The notes beneath the pieces are model-generated. The model did no database searches. It had not been told where the DNA came from and saw only the letters and a list, made by a program, of their open reading frames with translations. Source: Nocardioides sp. Root140 (GTDB lineage Bacteria; Actinomycetota; Actinomycetes; Propionibacteriales; Nocardioidaceae). From it: a stretch of 64,000 bases of DNA. Of this stretch, positions 33,513 through 41,703 are shown in pieces. Both the position numbers and the translations under genes were made by a program. The stretch covers positions 534,000-597,999 of the forward strand of contig NZ_LMFI01000001.1 of the NCBI RefSeq assembly GCF_001426745.1, in the 5' to 3' direction. Each line of letters opens with the position of its first letter. The first letter of the stretch is position 1.

Positions 33513-35300
33513 TCAGTGGCCGTAGAGCGCGGCCACGTCGGCGCGGTGCTCGCGCATGACGACGTTGCGCTTCAGCTTGAGCGACGGCGTGAGCTGGCCG
33601 TCCTCCTCGGTCCAGTCCATCGGCAGGATGGTGAACTTGCGGATCGACTCGGCCTTGGAGACGGCGTTGTTGGCGTCGTCGACCGCTGACTGAACTGCGG
33701 CGCGGAGGTCCTCGTCGTCGACCAGGTCGGCGATCGACCCGCTCTTGCCGTTCTCGAGCGCCCAGTGCGGGAAGGACTCCGGGTCGATGGTGACCAGCGC
33801 GCCGATGAAGGGCTCCCCGTCGCCGACCACGATGCACTGGCTGATCAGGGCGTGGGCGCGCAGGCGGTCCTCGAGCACGGCCGGGGCGACGTTCTTGCCG
33901 CCGGCGGTCACCAGGATCTCCTTCTTGCGGCCGGTGATGCGGACGAAGCCCTCGTCGTCGAGCTCTCCCACGTCACCGGTGTGGAACCAGCCGTCGGTCA
34001 GCGCCTCGGAGGTGGCCTGCTCGTTGTCCCAGTAACCGGCGAAGACCTGGCCGCCCTTGAAGAGCAGCTCGCCGTCGTCGGCGATGCGGGCGGACGTGCC
34101 ACCGAGCGGGCGTCCCACGGTGCCGACCTTCTGGGCGTCGGGCAGGTTCACGGTCAGCGCCGCCGTGGTCTCGGTCAGGCCGTAGCCCTCGAGGATCACC
34201 AGGCCGATGCCGCGGTAGAAGTGGCCCAGGCGCTCACCGAGTGGTGCGCCACCGGAGACGGCGTACAGGCATTCGCCGCCGAGGGCGTTGCGGAGCTTGC
34301 CGTAGACGAGCCGGTCGAAGAGTGCGTGCTGGGCGCGGATCCGGAGGGGCACCCGACCGCCGTCCTGCGCGCGGGACCAGGCGATCGCCGTGTCGGCGGC
34401 ACGCTGGAAGATCTTGCCCTTGCCGTCGGCCGACGCCTTCTGCGACGCGGTGTTGAAGACCTTCTCGAACACGCGGGGCACGGCGAGGATGAACGTCGGC
34501 TTGAACACGCCGAGGTCGTCCACGAGGTTCTTGATGTCGGCCGAGTGGCCCATGCGGACCCGTGCCTTGACGCAACCGACCTGGATGATCCGGGCGAACA
34601 CGTGGGCCAGCGGCAGGAACAGCAGCGTCGAGCCGTTCTCGTCCTTGAAGAGCCGGTCGAGCTCGTGCACCGCGGAACCCAGCTCGAACATGAAGTTGCC
34701 GTGGGTGAGCATGCAGCCCTTGGGGCGGCCGGTCGTCCCGGACGTGTAGATCAGGGTGGCCAGGTCGAGGGGCGTGGTCGCGCTCCGGCGCTTTTCCAGG
34801 GTCTCGTCGTCGATGTCGGCGCCCAGGCTGGTGAGTACGTCGACGGCGTTGTCGTCGATCGTCCACACGTGGTTGAGCTCGGGCAGGTTGCCGCGCAGGG
34901 CGGAGACCTTGGCCAGGTGGTCGGCGCCCTCGGCGATGACGGCCTTGGTGCCGGAGTTCTCCAGGATCCAGGCGATCTGGTCGGCGGAGGAGGTCTCGTA
35001 GATCGGCACGGTCGCGGCACCGGCGAACCAGATGGCGTAGTCGAGGAGGGTCCACTCGTAGCGGGTCTTGGAGAGGATCGCGACGCGGTCGCCGGCCTCG
35101 ATGCCGGCGGCGATGAGTCCCTTGGCCACACCGGTGACCTCGGTGTGGAACTGGGCGGCGGTGACGTCGACCCAACCGTCGCCGGTCCGGCGACTGAACA
35201 CGACCGAGTCGGCGTGGTCACGCGCATTGGTGACGACGTCGTCGGTCACGTTGCCAGTCGCGGGAATCTCCACGGTCAACGGCGTGGCGAACTCTCGCAT
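33513..35300 (-). CDS. long-chain acyl-CoA synthetase (AMP-forming, FadD15-like)
   Basis: 595 residues. Activates fatty acids to acyl-CoA using ATP. Adenylation motifs: LIYTSGTTGRPKGCMLTHGN (P-loop), GYGLTETTAALTVN and [21 protein letters not shown], then KKEILVTAGGKNVAP near the C-terminus. Its length and motifs match the actinobacterial AMP-dependent ligase group next to SRPBCC and ArsA genes. AAGGAGG supports ATG 35300; in-frame ATG 35318 is less likely. It is divergent from the SRPBCC gene. Confidence 0.93.
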   Translation of the reverse strand: MREFATPLTVEIPATGNVTDDVVTNARDHADSVVFSRRTGDGWVDVTAAQFHTEVTGVAKGLIAAGIEAGDRVAILSKTRYEWTLLDYAIWFAGAATVPIYETSSADQIAWILENSGTKAVIAEGADHLAKVSALRGNLPELNHVWTIDDNAVDVLTSLGADIDDETLEKRRSATTPLDLATLIYTSGTTGRPKGCMLTHGNFMFELGSAVHELDRLFKDENGSTLLFLPLAHVFARIIQVGCVKARVRMGHSADIKNLVDDLGVFKPTFILAVPRVFEKVFNTASQKASADGKGKIFQRAADTAIAWSRAQDGGRVPLRIRAQHALFDRLVYGKLRNALGGECLYAVSGGAPLGERLGHFYRGIGLVILEGYGLTETTAALTVNLPDAQKVGTVGRPLGGTSARIADDGELLFKGGQVFAGYWDNEQATSEALTDGWFHTGDVGELDDEGFVRITGRKKEILVTAGGKNVAPAVLEDRLRAHALISQCIVVGDGEPFIGALVTIDPESFPHWALENGKSGSIADLVDDEDLRAAVQSAVDDANNAVSKAESIRKFTILPMDWTEEDGQLTPSLKLKRNVVMREHRADVAALYGH

Positions 35301-35423
35301 GCCGGCCTCCTTCTGCACTGCATGGGAACGGTGTACGCCCGCACGTTACCGGCCATCCACGTACCGCGGGTATCCGGTAGGCTCGCGTGACTCGACACCG
35401 CCCATCTCCAAGGGGAAACACCG

Positions 35424-35861
35424 ATGGCCGAACAGACCACGTCCTCCATCGTCATCGACGCCGAGGCGGCGTCCGTGATGGAGGTGATCGCCGACTTCCC
35501 GGCGTACCCCGCGTGGGCGAAGGGTGTGAAGACCGCCGACGTGCTCGGCACCTTCGACGACGGGCGTGCCACGCAGGTCTTCTTCGAGCTCGACGTCTCG
35601 CCGATCAAGGACGAGTACACCCTGGCCTACACCTGGCACGGCGACCGTGAGGTCACCTGGACCCTGGTCGAGGGCAAGATGCTGCGCGCGCTCGACGGCG
35701 CCTACGTCCTGCGGCCCCTCGGCGCCGGCTCCACCGAGGTGACCTACCGCCTGTCCCTCGACGTCTCGATCCCGTTGATCGGCATGCTCAAGCGCAAGGG
35801 CGAGAAGATCCTCATCGACACCGCGCTCAAGGGACTCAAGAAGCACGTCGAGTCCCTGTGA
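35424..35861 (+). CDS. SRPBCC (polyketide-cyclase/START-like) lipid-binding protein
   Basis: 145 residues. A small helix-grip fold that binds hydrophobic ligands: starts TSSIVIDAEAASVMEVIADFPAYP, with VTYRLSLDVSIPLIGMLKRK in the last third. Ligand unknown; its position opposite an acyl-CoA synthetase suggests a lipid. AAGGGGAAA precedes ATG 35424, and a TAGGCT -10-like box lies at 35378-35383. The ArsA-like gene follows after 16 bp. Confidence 0.88.
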   Translation: MAEQTTSSIVIDAEAASVMEVIADFPAYPAWAKGVKTADVLGTFDDGRATQVFFELDVSPIKDEYTLAYTWHGDREVTWTLVEGKMLRALDGAYVLRPLGAGSTEVTYRLSLDVSIPLIGMLKRKGEKILIDTALKGLKKHVESL

Positions 35862-35877
35862 CCGGTCCCGCCTGACC

Positions 35878-37047
35878 GTGCGCATCCTCCTCTTCACCGG
35901 CAAGGGCGGCGTCGGCAAGTCCACCGTCGCAGCCGGTACGTCGGCACTCGCTGCCGCCCGTGGCCTGCGCACCCTCGTGCTGTCAACCGACGCGGCGCAC
36001 TCGCTGGCCGATGCCTTCGGCATGCCCGTCGGCGCCGAGCCGACCGAGGTGGCCGAGAACCTCTTCGTGCAGCAGGTCGACGCCCAGCGACGGTTCGAGC
36101 AGTCGTGGGCCGACATCCAGGGCTACCTGCTCTCGGTGCTCGACGTGGTCGGTGTCGACCCGGTCGCGGCCGAGGAGCTCACCGTCATCCCCGGCGCCGA
36201 GGAGGTGCTGGCCCTCCTCGAGCTGCGCCTGCACGCCCTCTCGGGCACGTGGGACGTCATCGTCGTCGACTGTGCGCCGACCGCGGAGACCCTGCGACTG
36301 CTCGCCCTGCCGGAGGCGCTCGGGTGGTACATGCAGCGGGTCTTCCCGTTCGAGCGCAAGGTGGTCAAGGCGCTCAAGCCGGTGCTGACCCGCGCGGCCG
36401 GCGTACCCATGCCCGGCGACTCCGTCTTCGACGCCGTCGAGCGGCTGCACGCCGAGCTCGACGAGGTGCGCGAACTGCTCTCCGGCCCCGACTCGAGCGT
36501 GCGGCTGGTGATGACGCCCGAGACCGTGGTGCTCGCCGAGGCCCGCCGCTCCTTCACGACGCTGTCCCTGTTCGGCTACCGCGTCGACGGCGTCGTCGCG
36601 AACCGGGTCTTCCCCGTCGGTGAGGGCGACGCGTGGCGGGCCGGCTGGGTGGAGGCCCAGGCCAAGGTGCTCACCGAGGTCGACCAGTCGTTCCCTGGAC
36701 TGCCGATCTGGCGGTCGGTCTACCGCACCGGCGAGCCGGTCGGCGTCGAGGCCCTGCGCGGCCTGGCCGACGAGGTGTACGCCGGCACGGACCCGCTGGC
36801 ACCACCCACCGGCAACGGGCCGATGAAGGTCACCCGCACCGAGACCGGCGCCGTCCTCGAGCTGGCACTGCCCAACGTCGAGAAGGCCGACGTCGATCTC
36901 GCGCGGCATGGCGACGAACTCGTGGTGACCGTGGGGTCGTATCGTCGTCTTCTCTCGCTGCCCGCCGGGTTGGCCCGGCACCAGGTCAGCGGCGCCAAGG
37001 TCAGCGAGGGCGCACTGCACGTCCGATTCGAGGAGAGAACAACGTGA
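35878..37047 (+). CDS. ArsA/Get3-family ATPase
   Basis: 389 residues. The deviant Walker A motif is FTGKGGVGKSTVAAGTSAL, with STDAAHSLADAFG and VVDCAPTAETLRLLALP (switch regions). A C-terminal HSP20-like domain (about 315-389, MKVTRTETGAVLELALPN...) is the extra domain typical of actinobacterial ArsA homologues. There is no arsenite pump or arsR nearby, and no cluster of arsenic genes, so a role in arsenic resistance is not supported. GTG 35878 start; the stop overlaps the next gene (GTGA). Confidence 0.92.
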   Translation: MRILLFTGKGGVGKSTVAAGTSALAAARGLRTLVLSTDAAHSLADAFGMPVGAEPTEVAENLFVQQVDAQRRFEQSWADIQGYLLSVLDVVGVDPVAAEELTVIPGAEEVLALLELRLHALSGTWDVIVVDCAPTAETLRLLALPEALGWYMQRVFPFERKVVKALKPVLTRAAGVPMPGDSVFDAVERLHAELDEVRELLSGPDSSVRLVMTPETVVLAEARRSFTTLSLFGYRVDGVVANRVFPVGEGDAWRAGWVEAQAKVLTEVDQSFPGLPIWRSVYRTGEPVGVEALRGLADEVYAGTDPLAPPTGNGPMKVTRTETGAVLELALPNVEKADVDLARHGDELVVTVGSYRRLLSLPAGLARHQVSGAKVSEGALHVRFEERTT

Positions 37048-37457
37048 CCGACGGGGACGACACCCGCCCAGGGAGCACACCCGGACCGGACGACGTCGGT
37101 TCGGTCGCCGACGAGGCGGCCAAGCTGTTCGGTGCCCTGTCCGGTTGGGCCCGCACCCACGGCGCCGACCTCGGCGCCGGCGTCGGCGACCTCGCGGGCG
37201 CCGCGGCCCATGCCGCCCATGATGTGAACGAGCACCTCGCCACCGGCGCTGCCGAGTGCACCTACTGCCCGATCTGCCGGGCGGTCCACGTGGTGCGCGA
37301 GCTGAGCCCTGAGGTGAAGAACCACCTGGCCGTCGCGGGCGCGTCGTTGATGCACGCCGCGGCAGCGTTGATGGCCAGTGCGGTGCCCGACGACGCGAAG
37401 AAGCGTGACGACGGAGTCGAACACATCGACCTCGACGCGGACTGGCCGGAGGACTGA
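37044..37457 (+). CDS. DUF5304-like protein
   Basis: 137 residues, acidic. The central conserved patch is ECTYCPICRAVHVVRELSPE, with Cys72, Cys75 and Cys78, likely a metal site; the flanks are helical and Ala-rich. Matches the family annotated as DUF5304 next to glucokinase in Streptomyces, as I recall. GTG 37044 overlaps the ArsA-like stop, and the glucokinase gene starts 4 bp after it. Function unknown. Confidence 0.75.
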   Translation: MTDGDDTRPGSTPGPDDVGSVADEAAKLFGALSGWARTHGADLGAGVGDLAGAAAHAAHDVNEHLATGAAECTYCPICRAVHVVRELSPEVKNHLAVAGASLMHAAAALMASAVPDDAKKRDDGVEHIDLDADWPED

Positions 37458-37461
37458 ACAC

Positions 37462-38403
37462 ATGAGCCTGACCATCGGTGTGGACGTGGGTGGAACGAAG
37501 ATCGCAGGCGGCCTGGTCGACGAGTCGGGTCAGGTGCTCGAGCAGGCCAAGGTCGAGTCACCGGCCCAGGACGCGGCGGCGATCGTCGAGTCCATCGCCG
37601 AGATGGTGTCCACCCTGCGCGCCGATCGCGATGTCGTGGGTGTGGGCATCTCGGCGGCCGGTTTCATCGACGCGGCCCGGGCGACGGTCTACTTCGCCCC
37701 GAACCTGGCCTGGCGTGACGAGGACCTGAAGGGGCGCCTCGAGGAGTCGTGCGGGCTCACCGTGGTCGTCGAGAACGACGGCAACTCCGCCGCATGGGGT
37801 GAGTTCACCTACGGTGCCGCGGTCGACGCCGACGACCTGCTGATGGTCGCGGTCGGCACCGGTGTCGGCGGCGGGATCGTGGTCGACGGCCAGCTCTACC
37901 GTGGCGGTTTCGGCATCGCCGGCGAGATCGGCCACATCCGCATCGAACGTGAGGGCCGCCAGTGCGGTTGCGGCCAGCGAGGCTGCCTGGAGCAGTACGG
38001 CTCGGGCACGTCCCTGGAGACCCAGGCCCGGGCGGCCGCCACGAAGGACGCGCGGGCCGCGTCCGCCGTACTCGAGCTGGCCGGCGGCGACGTGGAGGCC
38101 ATCGAGGGCCCGATGATCACCGAGGCCGCCAAGGCCGGCGACGCATTCGCGATCGCCCGCCTTGCCGAGCTCGGCGGCTGGCTGGGTGAGGGTGCCGCGC
38201 AGCTCGCGGCAGTCATCGACCCCGGCGTGATCGTGCTCGGCGGAGGAGTGGCCGAGGCCGGCGACCTCGTGCTCGAGCCGATGCGCACGACGTACGAAGC
38301 GCAGCTGACCGGCAGCGGTCACCGCCCGGTCGCCGAGCTGCGGCTGGCCACCCTGGGCAACACGGCCGGCCTGATCGGCGCCGCCGACCTGGCTCGACGC
38401 TGA
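37462..38403 (+). CDS. glkA: ROK-family glucokinase
   Basis: 313 residues. Phosphorylates glucose with ATP (or polyphosphate in some relatives). ATP loop IGVDVGGTKIAGGLVD at the start; ENDGNSAAWGEF with the catalytic Asp; zinc motif CGCGQRGCLEQYGSG. Closely matches actinobacterial GlkA, known in Streptomyces for its part in carbon repression. It is followed after 4 bp by a second ROK kinase. GGAGGACTG lies before ATG 37462. Confidence 0.92.
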   Translation: MSLTIGVDVGGTKIAGGLVDESGQVLEQAKVESPAQDAAAIVESIAEMVSTLRADRDVVGVGISAAGFIDAARATVYFAPNLAWRDEDLKGRLEESCGLTVVVENDGNSAAWGEFTYGAAVDADDLLMVAVGTGVGGGIVVDGQLYRGGFGIAGEIGHIRIEREGRQCGCGQRGCLEQYGSGTSLETQARAAATKDARAASAVLELAGGDVEAIEGPMITEAAKAGDAFAIARLAELGGWLGEGAAQLAAVIDPGVIVLGGGVAEAGDLVLEPMRTTYEAQLTGSGHRPVAELRLATLGNTAGLIGAADLARR

Positions 38404-38407
38404 CCCG

Positions 38408-39352
38408 ATGAGCGGCGTCTGGGTCGGCATCGACATCGGGGGCACGAAGGTGCTCGCCGGCGTGGTGGACGCCGAGGGTCGCGTGGTGCGCACGTCGCGG
38501 CGCGCCACCCCGGGGCGTCGCGTCGAGGCCGACCAGGTCGAGGCGGCCCTGACCCGTGCGCTGCACGACGTCTCCGGCGACGACGAGGTGTTGGGCGTCG
38601 GCCTGGCCGCCGCCGGGTTCGTGGACGCGACCGGCGAGCGCGTGATGTTCGCCCCGCACCTGCCCTGGGTCGACGCACCGGTCCGGGCGATGCTCGAGGA
38701 GCGCTGGCAGGTGCCGGTCGCCCTCGAGAACGACGCCACCGCGGCCGCCCACGCCGAGGCGACGTACGGCGCTGCCCGCGACGTCGACGACGCGATCGTG
38801 GTGACGATGGGCACGGGCATCGGCGGTGGGGTTGTCCTCGGTCGCCGGCTGCATCGTGGCTGGAACGGCATGGCCGGCGAGTTCGGGCACATGCAGGTGG
38901 TGCCCGACGGTGCCGACTGCGAGTGCGGCGGGCGAGGCTGCTGGGAGCAGTACTCCAGCGGCAACGCGCTGGTCCGGTTCGCCCGGGAGCGGCTGGGCAG
39001 CGGCCCCTCGATCCTCGAGGACCTGTGCGGCGGGAACCCGGCCGCGATGAACGGCCCGATGGTCACGCAGGCCGCCGAGGAAGGTGACCTCCTCGCCCAC
39101 GAGGCCTTCGGTCATGTCGGGGACTGGCTCGGTGTCGGGTTGGCCAACCTGGTGGCCGCCTTCGACCCCGCGCGACTCGTGATCGGCGGGGGACTCTCCG
39201 CGGCGGGCGACCGGCTCCTCGAACCGGCCCGCACCGCGCTGCTGCGCTCACTGGTGGGTGCGGGTCACCGACGCATTCCGCCGCTGGTGGCCGCGCAGCT
39301 CGGCCCCGAGGCCGGGCTCGTCGGTGCCGCCGACCTTGCCCGCCACCGCTGA
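38408..39352 (+). CDS. second ROK-family sugar kinase (tandem paralogue)
   Basis: 314 residues. Same fold as the preceding gene: GIDIGGTKVLAGVVD, LENDATAAAHAEATYG, zinc motif CECGGRGCWEQYSSG. The residues around the sugar site are similar but not identical to GlkA (GMAGEFGHMQ versus GIAGEIGHIR), so a different substrate is possible. It arose by tandem duplication or acquisition. Its stop TGA (39350-39352) is the start of repeat array D. Confidence 0.9.
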   Translation: MSGVWVGIDIGGTKVLAGVVDAEGRVVRTSRRATPGRRVEADQVEAALTRALHDVSGDDEVLGVGLAAAGFVDATGERVMFAPHLPWVDAPVRAMLEERWQVPVALENDATAAAHAEATYGAARDVDDAIVVTMGTGIGGGVVLGRRLHRGWNGMAGEFGHMQVVPDGADCECGGRGCWEQYSSGNALVRFARERLGSGPSILEDLCGGNPAAMNGPMVTQAAEEGDLLAHEAFGHVGDWLGVGLANLVAAFDPARLVIGGGLSAAGDRLLEPARTALLRSLVGAGHRRIPPLVAAQLGPEAGLVGAADLARHR

Positions 39353-39437
39353 CCTGTCGCTGGTTCGGATCGACCTGTCGTGAGTTGGCGTGCGTGCGAA
39401 GAACTGGCGACGGGTCGGCAAGAACTGGCGACGGGTC
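39351..39437. repeat. 21-bp-period repeat, array D (two plus two, inverted)
   Basis: Forward cores GACCTGTCGCTGGTT (39351-39365) and GACCTGTCGTGAGTT (39372-39386), then reverse cores AACTGGCGACGGGTC at 39402-39416 and 39423-39437; spacing is 21 in each half. It lies between convergent genes: the forward half starts at the ROK stop, the reverse half ends 1 bp from the stop of the minus-strand gene. The halves can pair as a long hairpin. Confidence 0.92.
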
Positions 39438-39438
39438 G

Positions 39439-39912
39439 CTAGACGCGGGAGCCGTCGTCCCACGGGTCGCGGGGGTCGTCGGGCATGGTGTGCACGAGGT
39501 AGAGGAAGCCGCCGACGAACCAGCCCACAAGCAGCAGGGCGAGCAGCCCGCGGAACGGGTGGCCGAGCACGAGGGCGACCAACGCGATCACCGGGGCCAG
39601 GAAGACGCCGAGCCAGCCCAGCAACCGGGGTGGCTCGGGCAGGGGGATGCGCTCCGGCGGGGGCGGGACGTAGCGGCCCTCGTCGTTCCAGGAGCGCAGC
39701 TCCAGAGGTTCCTCGGGCTCGGGCACGGGGAGGGGAACGGCAAAGAGCTGGGGCTCGGGCTCCACCGTGTCGGAGGGCGGGCCGGACTCGGGCGCCTCGG
39801 CGACGTCCTCGGTCTGGAGGCGGCGCTCGGCCTCGGGCAGCTCGCCGTCGTCCGGAGCCGTGTCGTAGTTGTCGACGATCTCCCTCCAGAGAGCGTCCTC
39901 GTCCCGTTCCAC
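39439..39912 (-). CDS. membrane-anchored hypothetical protein
   Basis: 157 residues. An acidic, Pro-rich cytoplasmic part (about 1-95, with PEPEEPLELRSW and PPPPERIPLPEPP) precedes two hydrophobic segments (about 96-140) and an acidic tail. No domain is recognised. GTG 39912 is supported by a TAGGCT box 7 nt upstream. It ends at repeat array D. Confidence 0.7.
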   Translation of the reverse strand: MERDEDALWREIVDNYDTAPDDGELPEAERRLQTEDVAEAPESGPPSDTVEPEPQLFAVPLPVPEPEEPLELRSWNDEGRYVPPPPERIPLPEPPRLLGWLGVFLAPVIALVALVLGHPFRGLLALLLVGWFVGGFLYLVHTMPDDPRDPWDDGSRV

Positions 39913-39919
39913 GCTGCCC

Positions 39920-39925
39920 AGCCTA
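39920..39925 (-). promoter_or_regulatory. -10 box for the leaderless membrane hypothetical gene
   Basis: TAGGCT, then 7 nt, then GTG 39912 on the minus strand. Confidence 0.5.
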
Positions 39926-39946
39926 CGAGGCACCTGGAGAAGGTGC

Positions 39947-40759
39947 TCAGACCGAGTCCGCACCCTCGGTGGCGCTGACGCCGCGGATGAACTCCAGGGA
40001 CTCCTCGAAGATCGTCCGGGCATCGTTGTCGAGGGTGGCCACGTGATAGCTGTCGGGCAGGAGGCGCTCCTCGAAGCTGGTCGAGGACACGCCCGAGCGG
40101 ACCACCTGGACCGACGACGGGTCCACGACGTGGTCCTCCGCCGAGCGGAAGAAGCGGATCGGTGCGGTGACCCGCGACAGGTCTGCACGCAGCGGCTTCC
40201 AGGCCCGCACCATCGAGTGCAGCGCGTTGAGCGGAGTGCGGTCGTAGCCGACTTCGTCACCGCCCGGCTTCTTGATGTCGTTGCCGATGCCGGGCATCGA
40301 CCTCACGAACCGGCGTACGACGGGCACCGCGACCAGCTGCTTGTTGGTGGAGGCCACCGCCGCGTTCACGAGCAGGACGCCGGCCACGTCGTCGGGCCGG
40401 TCCGCCGCAAGGCGAAGGACCAGCGCGCCGCCCATCGAGAGTCCGCCGACGACGACCACGTCGTTCTCGCGGACCAGCTTGTCGAAGGACTTGGAGACCT
40501 CGGCGTACCAGTCGTCCCAGGTGGTGAGGTTCATGTCCTGCCACGTGGTGCCGTGGCCGGGAAGGCGAGGCACCTCGACGGCGTACCCGTGGTCGGCCAG
40601 GAACTGCCCCCAGGGACGCATCGACGCGGGGGAGCCGGTGAACCCGTGGCTGAGGAGGACGCCGACCCGCAGGTCCGGAGTGCTGGTGGCCTCGGGGCGG
40701 GCGGACGTGGACAGGGGAGCGACGCGGTCATCGGTGGGCACACCGGGATTGTGCCCCAT
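39947..40759 (-). CDS. alpha/beta hydrolase, esterase/monoacylglycerol lipase type
   Basis: 270 residues. Nucleophile Ser in VVGGLSMGGALVLRL, oxyanion region VLLSHGFTGSPASM, Asp in SAEDHVVDP and His in DSYHVATLD complete the triad. It resembles Est30/monoglyceride lipase carboxylesterases that cut short acyl esters. It is divergent from the PlsC-like gene. The first 25-35 residues are poorly conserved; the start at ATG 40759 is tentative (GTG 40743 is also possible). Confidence 0.85.
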   Translation of the reverse strand: MGHNPGVPTDDRVAPLSTSARPEATSTPDLRVGVLLSHGFTGSPASMRPWGQFLADHGYAVEVPRLPGHGTTWQDMNLTTWDDWYAEVSKSFDKLVRENDVVVVGGLSMGGALVLRLAADRPDDVAGVLLVNAAVASTNKQLVAVPVVRRFVRSMPGIGNDIKKPGGDEVGYDRTPLNALHSMVRAWKPLRADLSRVTAPIRFFRSAEDHVVDPSSVQVVRSGVSSTSFEERLLPDSYHVATLDNDARTIFEESLEFIRGVSATEGADSV

Positions 40760-40867
40760 TCCGGGGCCGACGGGTGGCTCCCCGGACAAATCAAAAGGGG
40801 GCTACTCTTCGACGTGGCCGCTGATCACGTGGTGGCCGCGAGGACGTCGACGAGGAGGGACAGCCGG

Positions 40868-41632
40868 GTGTTCTACTGGTTCCTGAAGTTCATCGCCATC
40901 GGGCCGTTGCTCCGGGTCATCTTCCGGCCGCAGGCCGAGGGCCTCGAGAACGTCCCCGAGACGGGACCGGGCATCCTCGCCAGCAACCACCTGTCGTACG
41001 CCGACTGGCTCTTCATGCCCTTGACGCTGCCGCGCCGGGTCTCGTTCGTGGCCAAGGCGGAGTACTTCACCAGCCCCGGCCTCAAGGGCTTCTTCCAGAA
41101 GCACTTCTTCCGCGGTTCCGGCCAGATCCCGATCGACCGCTCGGGCGCCAACGCCGCCGAGGGTGCCCTGCTCTCGGCCAAGGCCGTCCTCGGCCGCGGA
41201 GAGCTCTTCGGCATCTACCCCGAGGGAACCCGCTCCCACGACGGCAAGCTCTACCGCGGCAAGACGGGCGTCGCCCGGCTGGCCCTCGAGACCGGTGTGC
41301 CGGTGATCCCGGTGGCGGTCGTCGGCACCGACGTCGTGGCTCCGCCCGGCAAGAAGTTCGGCAAGGTGACCCGCCCGATCGTGCGCTTCGGCAAGCCGCT
41401 GGACTTCTCGCGCTACGAGGGCCTCGAGAACGACCGCTACATCCTGCGCTCGATCACCGACGAGATCATGTACGAGATCATGAACCTCTCCGGCCAGGAG
41501 TACGTCGACATGTACGCCACGCGCGCGAAGGAAGAGTCCAAGCGACTCGAGAAGGAAGCCGCCGCCGCGAAGGACGCGGGCGACAAGGGCACTGGCGACA
41601 AGGGCACCGGCGCGTCGAAGCAGGCGTCCTGA
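40868..41632 (+). CDS. 1-acylglycerol-3-phosphate acyltransferase (PlsC family)
   Basis: 254 residues. Membrane-associated acyltransferase of phospholipid synthesis. Motif I is NHLSYADW (H-x4-D), motif II GQIPIDRSG, motif III YPEGTRS, then VPVIPVAVVG. The tail is Lys/Glu/Ala-rich and contains the short repeat GDKGT twice. Two starts compete: GTG 40868 with a GGAGGGA ribosome-binding site, and in-frame GTG 40814, five bases after TACTCT (40803-40808), which would be leaderless. Confidence 0.88.
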   Translation: MFYWFLKFIAIGPLLRVIFRPQAEGLENVPETGPGILASNHLSYADWLFMPLTLPRRVSFVAKAEYFTSPGLKGFFQKHFFRGSGQIPIDRSGANAAEGALLSAKAVLGRGELFGIYPEGTRSHDGKLYRGKTGVARLALETGVPVIPVAVVGTDVVAPPGKKFGKVTRPIVRFGKPLDFSRYEGLENDRYILRSITDEIMYEIMNLSGQEYVDMYATRAKEESKRLEKEAAAAKDAGDKGTGDKGTGASKQAS

Positions 41633-41703
41633 GCCACGCGGGGGCCCTGCCGTCCGGACGCGACGCCGGACCGCGCGACGCTGCCCTCGCGGTCGAGAAC
41701 CGC

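Noticed and set aside
35878..37047. Arsenic resistance locus
   Set aside because: The ArsA-like ATPase stands without arsB, arsC, arsD or arsR and has the HSP20-like tail of the general actinobacterial family.
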